64,000 bases of DNA, taken from contig NZ_JBFEFL010000001.1 of NCBI RefSeq assembly GCF_040717445.1, forward strand, positions 868,001-932,000. The letters run 5' to 3'. Below the pieces are notes generated by a model, which was not told the DNA's origin, did no database searches, and was given only the letters and a program-made list of their open reading frames with translations. The position numbers and the translations under genes were made by a program. Below are positions 48,631-57,354 of this stretch, one piece after another. This DNA is from Qipengyuania sp. JC766. Its GTDB lineage: Bacteria > Pseudomonadota > Alphaproteobacteria > Sphingomonadales > Sphingomonadaceae. Position 1 is the first letter of the stretch; the number at the start of each line of letters is the position of its first letter.

Positions 48631-49518
48631 CTAGTCGGACGCGGCGCGCGCGGCAAGAGGATGGCGTTCATTGACCAGCCTGACGAGCCGCGCGCTGTCG
48701 ACATGGGTGTAGATCTGCGTGGTCGCGATATCGGCATGGCCGAGGAGCGCCTGCAGCACGCGAAGGTCCGCCCCGCCCTCCAGCAAATGGGTCGCGAACG
48801 CATGGCGCAGGACATGCGGGCTGACCTTTTCCGGCGCAATCCCCGCTTTCGCGGCAAGGCCTTTCACGATCTGGTAGAGGCGGATGCGGGTCAGGTGGCT
48901 GCTGCGCGAGGGAAAGACGAACGACGATCGCTCGCCATCGCGGACCGCCATCCAGCGCGACAGTGCCTGCGACGCCTTGGTCCCGACGGGCACCATGCGC
49001 GCCTGCCCGCCCTTCCCCGTGACGGTCAGGAAAGGCGCGTCGCGCGGGACCGCCGAAACGGGGAGCGAAACCAGTTCGGTGGCGCGCAGGCCGGAGCCGT
49101 AAAGCATTTCGATCAGCGCCAGCGTACGCACCGCCAGCGGCCTGTCGCCCTGCGCATCCTCCTGCGCGCAGGCGAACAGCGCCTCCACTTCGGAATGGTC
49201 GAGGACCTTGGGCAGGTTGCGGCGGCGCGACGTGCTCGGCAGCGCTTCCGATGGATCGTCGTCGCGATAGCCCTCGTCCACCGCGAAGCCGAAGAATTGC
49301 CGCAGGGCCGACGCCTTGCGCGCGACGCTTGCCGGGGCGAGGTCGCGCCAGGCTTCGCCCAACGTCGATATCCGGTCCCGGTCCGCCGTCGCCAGGTCGC
49401 CGATCGCGTCCGCGGCCCCGTCCAGGTCGCGCCGGTAGGCGGCGATGGTGTTGGCCGCGGCGCCCCGCTCGACCGCGAGCATGGAGAGGAATTCCTCGAC
49501 CGGGTCGACGGGCGTCAT
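48631..49518 (-). CDS. xerD: tyrosine recombinase XerD
   Basis: 295 residues. Catalytic R-H-R-H-Y set visible: SGLRATELVSL, then HVLRHAFATHLLEGGADL, LLGHADIATTQIYTHV. It resolves chromosome dimers at dif with XerC. The genomic place before accA supports XerD over a mobile integrase. ATG 49518, four bases behind the upstream gene. Confidence 0.93.
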   Translation of the reverse strand: MTPVDPVEEFLSMLAVERGAAANTIAAYRRDLDGAADAIGDLATADRDRISTLGEAWRDLAPASVARKASALRQFFGFAVDEGYRDDDPSEALPSTSRRRNLPKVLDHSEVEALFACAQEDAQGDRPLAVRTLALIEMLYGSGLRATELVSLPVSAVPRDAPFLTVTGKGGQARMVPVGTKASQALSRWMAVRDGERSSFVFPSRSSHLTRIRLYQIVKGLAAKAGIAPEKVSPHVLRHAFATHLLEGGADLRVLQALLGHADIATTQIYTHVDSARLVRLVNERHPLAARAASD

Positions 49519-49522
49519 CGTG

Positions 49523-51373
49523 TCAGCCCCGCGCCACGGCCTCCGCCGCGATCATCCGCGCCTCGGCGGACAGACCAACCCGGTTGAGCGCGGAAACGAT
49601 GTGGTAGAGGTGACGCGGCGTCATTTCCGACCAGTCGCCCCCCTGCATGCCGAGCGCCGCAAGGTAGGCGACGAGCGCCGGATTGTTGACCTCTGCGGAA
49701 CGGGAAATCAGCTGGCTCCAGCGTGTTTCGCGGCCCAGCCCCGCGCCCAGATCTTCCGACAGGGAATTGGCCAGTCCCTGATCGATGCGCCCGAGGCCGG
49801 CGAGACCGGCAAGCAGGAACTTCGACTTGCGCGCGCCTTCGCTCTGGTCCGCGTCACGGAAAGTGGAGAACTGCGACGACGTCACCGGATTTTCGCGCAC
49901 CGGCTGCGCGAACACGAGCTGGCCCCAGGCGAGCGAACCCTGCGGTACGAAATCGGCCCAGCGCATGGCGTCGCGCTCCAGCCCTGCCGTCAGCATTGAG
50001 GCGATGAGATCCGGCGCGGCTTCGAGCAGTTCCTCGCTCGGCTCGACGCGGGCCGCGGCGTAGGCGGTCAGCACCATCCGGCCGTAATCGCGATCGGTCC
50101 CGTCCCAGACCTCGCGAATGGCCTCGACCCGGGCAGCCGAACTGTCGGCGGTGTAGGCATCGCGCAATCGCGAGGCGGTCCTGCGCAGCGCGCCGTCGCC
50201 GCCTTCTTCGGCATAGATACGGCTGTAGAGGTCCACCATGGCATCGGCGGAGAGGATGCCTTCGCGCGCGGCGCGATCGGCGGCCCCGGCCCGGCGGTCC
50301 AGATCGAGCAGCGCGTTGGTGGCAGCGACCCGCTCGAAATAGGGATCGTCGCTCGATCGCAGGTCTTCGGGCACGTCAACCCCGACCGCGCTCGCCAGTG
50401 CGAAGCGCAGCGGCGTGATCTCTTCCACGCCGTCCCATTCGATCTGCGCGGTCCGGCGCGACTGTCCGGCAGCGCCGGCGAAGCGTTGCGCCAGCAGCAC
50501 GTCGATGTCGGCAATCTCGTCGCCACGAAGCGCGCGATCCAGATTGGCGAAGGCGCGCGAGCCCTGCCCCGAATAGGCCTGGCAGATGGCGCGCAGCAGC
50601 GTGCCCTGTTCGCCGTCGCGTGCGCTGCCCTGCAGCTCGAGCGCGGGGCAGATACCGGTGATGTCGGCTGTCGCGATATAGGCCTGCGCCGCCGCATTGG
50701 TCAGGCCCGCATTCCAGTTCGCTGTATCGACGTCCTGCGCCAGCGCGCGGGCGACGCCGAACTCGCCGATGCGGTTCAGCGCCTGCACCCGCAGCGCGGC
50801 GAATTCGGCCGGATCCATACCCTCGGGTGCGGCCATGCGACTGGCATAGGCGCGCCGGGCGAGGATATGCCCCCAGCGCGACACGAGCGGCTCGTCCACG
50901 CCGGACAGGGCCGCACGCACGATTGAGGCCGGTTGCCGCACGAGCGATCCAGGTGGCAGGCCGCCCTCCGTCGTCGCGATGACCCCCGCCCGGGCGAGCG
51001 AGCGGCGCGCGGCAGGCGGAATATCGTATTGCGGCCGGATGCCGAGCAGCTCGTCCAGTTCCTCGTCGCTCAGCCGGTTCAGCCGCTCCAGCGCGGGCAG
51101 GCTTCCCGAACCGCCCGCCGAAGGTGCAGGCGCCGACGGTGCCGGCGTGGACGGTGCCGGAGCGGAAGACGGTCCCGATGGCGAAGGCGCCTGCGTCGTC
51201 GAAGGCGCCGGGCTGGCCGGCGGCGTGGTCGCCGTCGGACGCGGGGTGGGTGTCGGCGACGGGCGCGGCGAGCTGTAGACGTCGGGCAGCAGCGATTCCG
51301 GGTTCTCCCCGGCAACCACCAGCGAAGAGGTAAGCGCGATCGCGCCCGCGGATACCAGCAGCGCGCGTATCAT
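49523..51373 (-). CDS. secreted protein with proline-rich linker and alpha-helical repeats, unknown function
   Basis: 616 residues. Signal peptide about 1-21 (MIRALLVSAGAIALTSS-LVV). A Pro/Ser/Thr/Ala linker spans about 35-92. The rest is helical, rich in alanine and acidic residues, with repeat-like stretches (AALRVQALNRIGEFGVARAL) resembling TPR/SEL1-type solenoids. No family recognised. Its ATG overlaps the stop of the tiny membrane protein upstream (ATGA). Probably periplasmic; its helical repeats suggest a scaffold. Confidence 0.75.
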   Translation of the reverse strand: MIRALLVSAGAIALTSSLVVAGENPESLLPDVYSSPRPSPTPTPRPTATTPPASPAPSTTQAPSPSGPSSAPAPSTPAPSAPAPSAGGSGSLPALERLNRLSDEELDELLGIRPQYDIPPAARRSLARAGVIATTEGGLPPGSLVRQPASIVRAALSGVDEPLVSRWGHILARRAYASRMAAPEGMDPAEFAALRVQALNRIGEFGVARALAQDVDTANWNAGLTNAAAQAYIATADITGICPALELQGSARDGEQGTLLRAICQAYSGQGSRAFANLDRALRGDEIADIDVLLAQRFAGAAGQSRRTAQIEWDGVEEITPLRFALASAVGVDVPEDLRSSDDPYFERVAATNALLDLDRRAGAADRAAREGILSADAMVDLYSRIYAEEGGDGALRRTASRLRDAYTADSSAARVEAIREVWDGTDRDYGRMVLTAYAAARVEPSEELLEAAPDLIASMLTAGLERDAMRWADFVPQGSLAWGQLVFAQPVRENPVTSSQFSTFRDADQSEGARKSKFLLAGLAGLGRIDQGLANSLSEDLGAGLGRETRWSQLISRSAEVNNPALVAYLAALGMQGGDWSEMTPRHLYHIVSALNRVGLSAEARMIAAEAVARG

Positions 51374-51549
51374 CGGGCGTCTCCCGGCAGATCGATCGGC
51401 TGTTCGATCGTATGCAGCGGTTCCTCCCCGCCATCGATCCAGGCGACGACGAGCAGGACGACGATTGCGGCCGCGGCGACGAGCCCCCAGCGTCGGGCGG
51501 AAATCTGCACGGTGGGATTTTTCCTCAAAGCAAGCACGTTGCGCGGCAT
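51370..51549 (-). CDS. 59-residue single-pass membrane protein
   Basis: Basic N-terminus (MPRNVLALRKNPTVQISARR), one transmembrane helix (about 21-38, WGLVAAAAIVVLLVVAWI) and an acidic periplasmic tail of 21 residues ending LPGDAR. The stop overlaps the start of the 616-residue secreted gene by four bases, so the two are likely a functional pair. Start codon only 26 bases from the divergent aroK start. Confidence 0.68.
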   Translation of the reverse strand: MPRNVLALRKNPTVQISARRWGLVAAAAIVVLLVVAWIDGGEEPLHTIEQPIDLPGDAR

Positions 51550-51575
51550 GTAGCCGATCTATAGGCAAAGCGGCA

Positions 51576-52157
51576 ATGGATGTTGCGCCCCAGCCCACCG
51601 CCACTGCCCTTTCCAGGGGAGAGATCGCGGCGATCGCCCGGCGGATCGACCGGCCGATCGTGCTCGTCGGCCTGATGGGCGCGGGCAAGTCCACCGTGGG
51701 TCGCAAGCTTGCCCGGCTGCTCTCGTTCGATTTCGTCGACGCGGACGAGGAGATCGAGGATGCAGCGCAGCTGAGCATTTCGGAAATCTTCGCCCAGTTC
51801 GGGGAAGACTATTTCCGCGACGGGGAGCGGCGCGTAATCGCACGGCTGCTGGACGAAGATGCAGGCGTGATCGCCACGGGCGGCGGCGCCTTCGTCAACG
51901 ACGAGACGCGCGCGCTCGTACTGGAACGGGCCATCTGCGTATGGATCGACTGCGATCTCGATACGCTGGTGGAGCGCACGGCGCGCAAGAAGACCCGGCC
52001 GCTGCTGCGCCAGGGCGACCCGCGCGAGACGCTGGCCCGCCTCCAGCAGGAGCGCGAGCCGTTCTACAGCCAGGCGCAGATCAGGGTGGCGAGCCAGCAC
52101 GCGCCGCACGAGGCGACCGCGCTGGCCATCATCGAAAGGATCGACAGGTGGCTGTGA
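51576..52157 (+). CDS. aroK: shikimate kinase
   Basis: 193 residues. Walker A GLMGAGKST at residues 32-40, DADEEIE, GGGAFV and the lid arginine in KKTRPLL. Phosphorylates shikimate in aromatic amino-acid synthesis. ATG 51576. A -10-like TATAGG at 51560-51565 lies only 10 bases before the ATG, so the mRNA may be nearly leaderless. Confidence 0.95.
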   Translation: MDVAPQPTATALSRGEIAAIARRIDRPIVLVGLMGAGKSTVGRKLARLLSFDFVDADEEIEDAAQLSISEIFAQFGEDYFRDGERRVIARLLDEDAGVIATGGGAFVNDETRALVLERAICVWIDCDLDTLVERTARKKTRPLLRQGDPRETLARLQQEREPFYSQAQIRVASQHAPHEATALAIIERIDRWL

Positions 52158-53269
52158 TCGACGTCGACCTCGCCGGCCGCGCCTATAAGGTGCAGGTCGG
52201 CGGCGGCCTTCTCGCCAATATGGCGCAGGAAGCCGCGCCTTTCCTCGAAAGCTACGGCAGCCGGCGCCCGGTCCCGATCGTCGCCGATGCGAATGCGCGC
52301 CGCCATTGGGGCGGGACGGTCGAGGATGCGCTCTCCTCCGCCGGACATCGGACGGACTGGTACGATGTGCCTGCGGGCGAAGCATCCAAGTCCTGGGCCC
52401 GGCTCGAGGACCTGACCGACTGGTTGCTCGCCCTCGGCATCACGCGCAGCGATCATGTCTTCGCCCTCGGCGGCGGAGTCGTCGGCGATCTCGTCGGCTT
52501 CGCCTGTGCGATCCTGAAACGCGGCTGCGGCTTCGTGCAGCTTCCGACCACGCTCCTCGCGCAAGTGGACAGTTCGGTCGGCGGGAAGACCGCCATCAAC
52601 ACCGCCACTGGCAAGAATCTCGTCGGGGCATTCCACCAGCCATCGCTGGTCCTCGCCGATACCGACACGCTGGCGACCCTGCCGGAGCGCGAGCTGCGGT
52701 CGGGCTATGCCGAAGTGCTGAAATACGGTGTCCTTGGCAATATCGAATTCTTCGACTGGCTTTCGGAAAACCGCGCTGCGGTGCTCTCGCTCGAGCAGGA
52801 CGCTCTCATCCACGCGGTCGCGCACAGCGTGGCGGCCAAGGCGCGGATCGTGGCGGCGGACGAACGGGAGACTCAGGACCTGCGCGCGCTGCTCAATCTC
52901 GGACATACGTTCGGGCACGCGCTGGAAGCGCAGACGGGCTTTTCCGACCGGCTGCTGCATGGCGAGAGCGTCGCACTCGGCATGGTGCTGGCCGCCCGCT
53001 ATTCGGCGCGGCGCGGCGATCTTTCGCTGGAGGATGCGGAGCGGGTGGACGAGCAGGTGGCGCTGGCCGGCCTGCCCGCCTCCCTCGCCGCGCTGGATCT
53101 CGATTGCGACGGGTCCGCGCTAGTCGATCACATGCGGCACGACAAGAAGATGGAAGGCAGCACCCTGCCCTTCATCCTGCTGCGCGACATCGGCGATGCC
53201 TACCTGGCGCGCGACGTTGCGCTGGACGATGTGGCGGCGTTCCTGGACGAGCAGCTGCGCAGCCACTGA
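52148..53269 (+). CDS. aroB: 3-dehydroquinate synthase
   Basis: 373 residues. NAD/Zn enzyme of the shikimate pathway; signatures GGGVVGDLVGFACAILKRG, LPTTLLAQVDSSVGGKTAIN and GHTFGHALE. GTG 52148 overlaps aroK by ten bases and has GAAAGGA upstream; GTG 52154, overlapping the stop as GTGA, is the alternative. Translationally coupled aroKB pair. Confidence 0.95.
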   Translation: MAVIDVDLAGRAYKVQVGGGLLANMAQEAAPFLESYGSRRPVPIVADANARRHWGGTVEDALSSAGHRTDWYDVPAGEASKSWARLEDLTDWLLALGITRSDHVFALGGGVVGDLVGFACAILKRGCGFVQLPTTLLAQVDSSVGGKTAINTATGKNLVGAFHQPSLVLADTDTLATLPERELRSGYAEVLKYGVLGNIEFFDWLSENRAAVLSLEQDALIHAVAHSVAAKARIVAADERETQDLRALLNLGHTFGHALEAQTGFSDRLLHGESVALGMVLAARYSARRGDLSLEDAERVDEQVALAGLPASLAALDLDCDGSALVDHMRHDKKMEGSTLPFILLRDIGDAYLARDVALDDVAAFLDEQLRSH

Positions 53270-53293
53270 CGCGGGCGCGCATCCGCGCGGGAC

Positions 53294-53668
53294 CTAGAAC
53301 AGGCGCGATCCGTTCGGCACCGGCTTGTCAGGCGCGAAGAGCACCACTTCCCCGTCCTCGTCCGCGAAGCCCAGCGTCAGGACCTCGCTCATCGCCGGAC
53401 CGATCTGGCGCGGCGGGAAGTTGACGACGGCGGCCACCTGCCGCCCGACCAGATCGGCCAGCGCGTAGTTCGCGACGATCTGCGCGCAGCTCTTTCGTTC
53501 ACCGATGCCGGGTCCGAAATCGATCCGCAGCCTTGCCGAAGGCTTGCGCGCTTCGGGAAAGGGTTCGGCCGCGATCACCGTGCCGACGCGGATGTCGGCT
53601 TTCAGGAAATCGTCGAAGGATATTTCCGCCGCGGGTCCGGCGGCAGGATCGTGATGGAGGTGCGCCAA
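53294..53668 (-). CDS. csaA: CsaA-type tRNA-binding protein / chaperone
   Basis: 124 residues, one EMAP/Trbp111-like OB fold: FDDFLKADIRVGTV, ARLRIDFGPGIGERKSCAQI, VVNFPPRQIGPAMSEVLTLG. Known as an export chaperone and tRNA-binding dimer. The start is TTG at 53668 and its ribosome site is poor; no ATG or GTG lies in frame before the domain. Three bases after the upstream gene. Confidence 0.88.
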   Translation of the reverse strand: MAHLHHDPAAGPAAEISFDDFLKADIRVGTVIAAEPFPEARKPSARLRIDFGPGIGERKSCAQIVANYALADLVGRQVAAVVNFPPRQIGPAMSEVLTLGFADEDGEVVLFAPDKPVPNGSRLF

Positions 53669-53671
53669 GCC

Positions 53672-53935
53672 TTACTCGACGACTTTCAGGCCGGCCTTGC
53701 CCAGTTCGGTAACGCGCGGGTGATCCTCGCCCTCGTCCTGCATGGCGTCGTATTCGCGGAAGATTTCCTCGATCTCGGTCCGGCGCGCCATGATCGTCAG
53801 CGCGATTCCTTCCGCCAGGCTTTCCCCGTCGCCACCATGGCCGAACACGGCGGCGAGATCGCTGATCGTCGCCTCCTTCGCGGTGCGGAAATACCGCCCG
53901 CGTCTGTCGAAATATCCAAAGCCCCTGCGCGCCAC
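53672..53935 (-). CDS. small conserved-looking protein, unknown function
   Basis: 87 residues starting with GTG 53935 (GGGA upstream). Begins RRGFGYFDRRGRYF, then two amphipathic helices (DLAAVFGHG..., IMARRTEIEEIFREYDAMQD). No domain recognised and no membrane segment. Probably co-transcribed with csaA. Confidence 0.6.
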   Translation of the reverse strand: MARRGFGYFDRRGRYFRTAKEATISDLAAVFGHGGDGESLAEGIALTIMARRTEIEEIFREYDAMQDEGEDHPRVTELGKAGLKVVE

Positions 53936-54089
53936 GAAGAATTCCCGAGTCGTCCCTTGTGCAAGCCACTATAGTGCCACCAAACGGTACGTTTCTCTAC
54001 CGGATTGGGTGAAAGGCCTATTAAACAGGGCACAAGTTGCCATTTCGTCGCACCCGTGCGCTGCCGGCACGACGAATTCTAACAAAAGG
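53936..54089. other. intergenic region upstream of the csaA pair and downstream of pccA
   Basis: 154 bases, AT-richer than its surroundings. CACTATAGTG (53967-53976) is a perfect 10-base palindrome on the minus-strand approach to the GTG at 53935 and includes a possible -10 (TATAGT). No terminator hairpin for pccA was found. Confidence 0.35.
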
Positions 54090-56129
54090 CTATTCCAGTT
54101 CGAGAATCACTTCGTCAACCGCGAGGCTGTCGCCTTCGCCGGCGTTGATCGTGGCGATGGTGCCTTCCTTTTCGGCGCGCAGGATGTTCTCCATCTTCAT
54201 CGCCTCGACCGTGGCGAGGGGCTGGCCCGGCTGGACCTCGTCCCCTTCCGCGACGTGCAGCTTCACCAGCAGGCCGGGCATCGGGCAGATCAGCATCTTG
54301 GAAAGATCGGGCGGGACTTTCTCGATCATGTGATCGGCCAGATGCGCGATCCGGGTCTGCAGGATGCGCAGCGAATGCGTCGCCCCACGGGCGGTGACGT
54401 CGTAACCGGTGCGGGTCGAGGACAGTTGCAGCGTCAGGGCCTCGCCCGGCTGCTCGTCCGTGCCGCCATGTTCGACGTCCACCATGGTCTCGCCGGGGGT
54501 GTAGGACATTTCGAGCATGACCGGTTCGCCGTCCACCGTGATCGCGTTTTCGTCCAGGCGCACGTCGTAGTCGGTGTCGCCGATCCGGATCGTCCAGTCG
54601 CCCGGCGCGTAGAAATCGTTGTCCAGCTTCTGGTCGATGCGCCGCGCGCGATCGGCATCGGCGGTCGCGATCACGCCGCCGACGGCCGCGAGGACGCGGT
54701 TCAGTTCCGGCGAGGCGGGCGCGCCCTGGAAGCCTTCGGGATATTCCTCGGCGATGAAACCGGTGGTGAGATTGCCCGAGCGGAAGCGCGGATGCTGCAT
54801 GATGGCGCTCAGAAAATCGATATTGTGGCCGAGGCCTTCGATCCGGAATGCGTCGAGCGCCTGGATCTGCAGGTCCGCTGCCTCGTCGCGCGTTTCGCCC
54901 CACGTCACCAGCTTGGCGATCATGGGATCGTAGAACATGCTGACCTCGCCGCCTTCGAAGACGCCATCGTCCACGCGTACGCCATCGACCCCGCGGCGGC
55001 CATTGACGGCGCCTTCGTCTGTCCAGCCTTCCACGGGCGGCTGGTAATGCACCAGCCTGCCGATGCTGGGCAGGAAGCCGCGATAGGGATCTTCCGCATA
55101 GACGCGGTTCTCGATCGCCCACCCGTCGATGCCAATATCGTCCTGCGCGAAAGTGAGTTCTTCGCCCGCGGCGACGCGGATCATCTGCTCCACCAGGTCA
55201 ATGCCGGTAATGGCCTCGGTGACGGGATGCTCCACCTGCAGCCGGGTGTTCATTTCGAGGAAGTAAAAACTCTCACCGGTCTCGTCCGCACCGCTCACGA
55301 TGAGCTCGACCGTGCCGGCCGAATGATACTCGACCGCCCGGGCCAGCGCGACCGACTGTTCGCCCATCGCCTTCCGCATCGCGGGCGTGACGAACGGGCT
55401 CGGCGCTTCCTCGACCACCTTCTGGTGGCGTCGCTGGATGCTGCATTCGCGCTCGTTCAAATAGAGGATGTTGCCGTGCTTGTCGCCGAGGATCTGGATC
55501 TCGATGTGGCGCGGGTCCTCGATGAACTTCTCGATGAATACGCGCTCGTCTCCGAAGCTGTTCTTGCCTTCGCGCTGGGTGGCTTGGAAACCGTCCTTCA
55601 CGTCCTGGTCGTTCCAGGCCAGCCGCATGCCCTTGCCGCCGCCGCCAGCGCTGGCCTTCATCATGACCGGATAACCGATCCTGTTGGCCCACTCGAGCGC
55701 TTCGGCAGTGTCGGCAATCGCCCCGCCGGACCCGGGCACGGTATTCACTCCGGCCTCCGCGGCGAGCTTCTTCGATTCGATCTTGTCGCCCATCGCGGCG
55801 ATCGCGCCGGCCGGCGGGCCGATGAAGACGATGTTCTCCTTCTCCAGCGCTTCCACGAAGCTCGCCCGCTCGGACAGGAAGCCGTAGCCGGGATGGACCG
55901 CCTCGGCGCCGGTCTGCTTGCACGCGTCGATGATCTTGTCTGCCAGCAGGTAGCTTTCGGCGGCGGGGGCGGCGCCGATATGGACCGCCTCGTCGGCCAT
56001 TTTCACGAACGGCGCGCGCGCGTCGGCATCGGAATAGACCGCGACCGTCGCGATACCCATGCGCTTTGCGGTCTTGATGACCCGGCAGGCGATTTCGCCG
56101 CGATTGGCGATCAGGATTTTCTTGAACAT
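54090..56129 (-). CDS. pccA: propionyl-CoA (acetyl/propionyl) carboxylase alpha subunit
   Basis: 679 residues. Biotin carboxylase N-terminal part (MFKKILIANRGEIACRVI, GGGGKGMRL, EMNTRLQVEHPVTE), a linker domain, and the C-terminal biotinyl domain with the biotin lysine in VEAMKMENIL. Carboxylates biotin for propionyl-CoA carboxylation by PccB. ATG 56129 shares one base with the upstream stop (TGATG). In the cluster with mcm, epimerase and pccB the propionyl-CoA role is strongly supported. Confidence 0.94.
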   Translation of the reverse strand: MFKKILIANRGEIACRVIKTAKRMGIATVAVYSDADARAPFVKMADEAVHIGAAPAAESYLLADKIIDACKQTGAEAVHPGYGFLSERASFVEALEKENIVFIGPPAGAIAAMGDKIESKKLAAEAGVNTVPGSGGAIADTAEALEWANRIGYPVMMKASAGGGGKGMRLAWNDQDVKDGFQATQREGKNSFGDERVFIEKFIEDPRHIEIQILGDKHGNILYLNERECSIQRRHQKVVEEAPSPFVTPAMRKAMGEQSVALARAVEYHSAGTVELIVSGADETGESFYFLEMNTRLQVEHPVTEAITGIDLVEQMIRVAAGEELTFAQDDIGIDGWAIENRVYAEDPYRGFLPSIGRLVHYQPPVEGWTDEGAVNGRRGVDGVRVDDGVFEGGEVSMFYDPMIAKLVTWGETRDEAADLQIQALDAFRIEGLGHNIDFLSAIMQHPRFRSGNLTTGFIAEEYPEGFQGAPASPELNRVLAAVGGVIATADADRARRIDQKLDNDFYAPGDWTIRIGDTDYDVRLDENAITVDGEPVMLEMSYTPGETMVDVEHGGTDEQPGEALTLQLSSTRTGYDVTARGATHSLRILQTRIAHLADHMIEKVPPDLSKMLICPMPGLLVKLHVAEGDEVQPGQPLATVEAMKMENILRAEKEGTIATINAGEGDSLAVDEVILELE

Positions 56130-56929
56130 CAGGCGTCTGACTCCGTCTCTTGCCGAGCCGCATAGCCGATTAAGGCGTTTGCGTAAGCCCCCGCGCCCCT
56201 CCGGTCCCCCTCCCCCTTCAGAAGCGACTCCATCGCCGTGGCGAGACGGCGGACATTGGCCGTGGAAAGCTTGCCAAGCGGCGAGACATAAACACCGATG
56301 GTGAACAGGATCGCGCCCGTTTCGGGCAAGCGGCGCAGCGTCTGGCGTTCGGAGCGCACGAACAGCGTTTCGCCCGCGTTCTGCGCGGTGACATGGGCGA
56401 AGGCGCGCTCCGGCGGCTGCGCGACCCAGCGCATCGCATCCGTCGCGGCGATGAACCAGTTGCAGCGCCCGTAGATCGCACCGGGCCGCAGCTTCGCCAT
56501 GAAGTGATCGACCCCGCTGGCCAGCTGTTCCTCGTAACCCTGAATCGGTGCGTGGAGCGCGCGGAGCGGCAGGCCCAGCTTCTCGGCGGGCGTCCAGTCG
56601 GACGGCCAGGCGACCGCCGCCCCGACCAGGCGATACTGGTCCTCGCCCGGTGCGAGCGTCAGCAGGCACATGTCCTCGTGATACGCCCGCGCCGCTCCGG
56701 GAAGGCCGCCGGGCGCGCCGAGCATGCCGGCAAGTTCGGCGCCGGGTGCCTCGCCTTCTGGCGAAAGCTGGATGCCGTCGGGATAGGCCGCGAAGGCCTC
56801 GGCCCGCGCGGCAATATCCGGGCCGGGCTGGAGCCACCCGCCCTCGTCCAGCTTTGCGAGGCCCATCTTGAGCACCCCGCCGCCACGCGCCTTCGGCAGC
56901 AATTCGTCGACCGAGAAGCCGAGCGTCAC
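56129..56929 (-). CDS. DUF3445 protein (heme-dependent oxidative N-demethylase-like)
   Basis: 266 residues from GTG 56929, which overlaps the upstream stop (GTGA). The DUF3445 core is recognised: PGGLPGAARAYHEDMCLL, VAWPSDWTPAEKLGLPL, IHAPI-like ALHAPIQGYEEQL and NWFIAATDAMRW. Studied relatives (HODM) use heme b with a PAS-like fold to oxidatively demethylate secondary amines. No reductase subunits are next to it. Confidence 0.8.
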   Translation of the reverse strand: MTLGFSVDELLPKARGGGVLKMGLAKLDEGGWLQPGPDIAARAEAFAAYPDGIQLSPEGEAPGAELAGMLGAPGGLPGAARAYHEDMCLLTLAPGEDQYRLVGAAVAWPSDWTPAEKLGLPLRALHAPIQGYEEQLASGVDHFMAKLRPGAIYGRCNWFIAATDAMRWVAQPPERAFAHVTAQNAGETLFVRSERQTLRRLPETGAILFTIGVYVSPLGKLSTANVRRLATAMESLLKGEGDRRGAGAYANALIGYAARQETESDA

Positions 56930-57354
56930 GGCACTATCACGGCGCCCAGGGCGAACCAGCACACCGGTATGATCGCACCCAGCATCGCAAGCGAACTCCC
57001 CACGACCAGCACCGAGACGAGCCGTTCCTGCATACGCGTTCCGCGATGTCCCTTACCGGCGATCGGCAAAGCCTCGCTCGCCCCCGTCGCCGCTGCTAAC
57101 CCAATCCCGCACACGAGGATGTAGGAGGATCCCGCCAGGACCACCGCTAGCGGCCAATCCCATGCCGGCGGCACCGAGCAATAGCGCCAGAACAGGCCGA
57201 TCGCGACAAGAGCCGGACCCGTCTGCACTGCCGTCAGGTGCGCCGAGAGACCCATGCGCGAATTGCGCAGGAGGGGGATCGCAAAGCCGAGAACAAGTCC
57301 GATTGCGAACAGCAACAGTCCGCTCGTCCCGAGGAAGAGCGGAGCCGGGTTCAC
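56926..57354 (-). CDS. hydroxylaminobenzene mutase / styrene oxide isomerase-like membrane protein
   Basis: 142 residues, four transmembrane helices. The segment [21 protein letters not shown] matches the signature of HabA and StyC proteins, whose histidine in SAHL ligates heme b. GTG 57354 overlaps the bioB stop (GTGA) and its own stop overlaps DUF3445. Substrate unknown; it could isomerise epoxides or be a structural relative only. Confidence 0.55.
   Translation of the reverse strand: MNPAPLFLGTSGLLLFAIGLVLGFAIPLLRNSRMGLSAHLTAVQTGPALVAIGLFWRYCSVPPAWDWPLAVVLAGSSYILVCGIGLAAATGASEALPIAGKGHRGTRMQERLVSVLVVGSSLAMLGAIIPVCWFALGAVIVP

Noticed and set aside
48631-49518. Phage or island integrase
   Set aside because: The tyrosine recombinase sits before accA with host-like composition and XerD motifs; no att sites or mobile genes are around it.
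53742-56165. An 807-codon plus-strand frame across pccA
   Set aside because: Antisense shadow; the pccA frame holds all carboxylase and biotin motifs.
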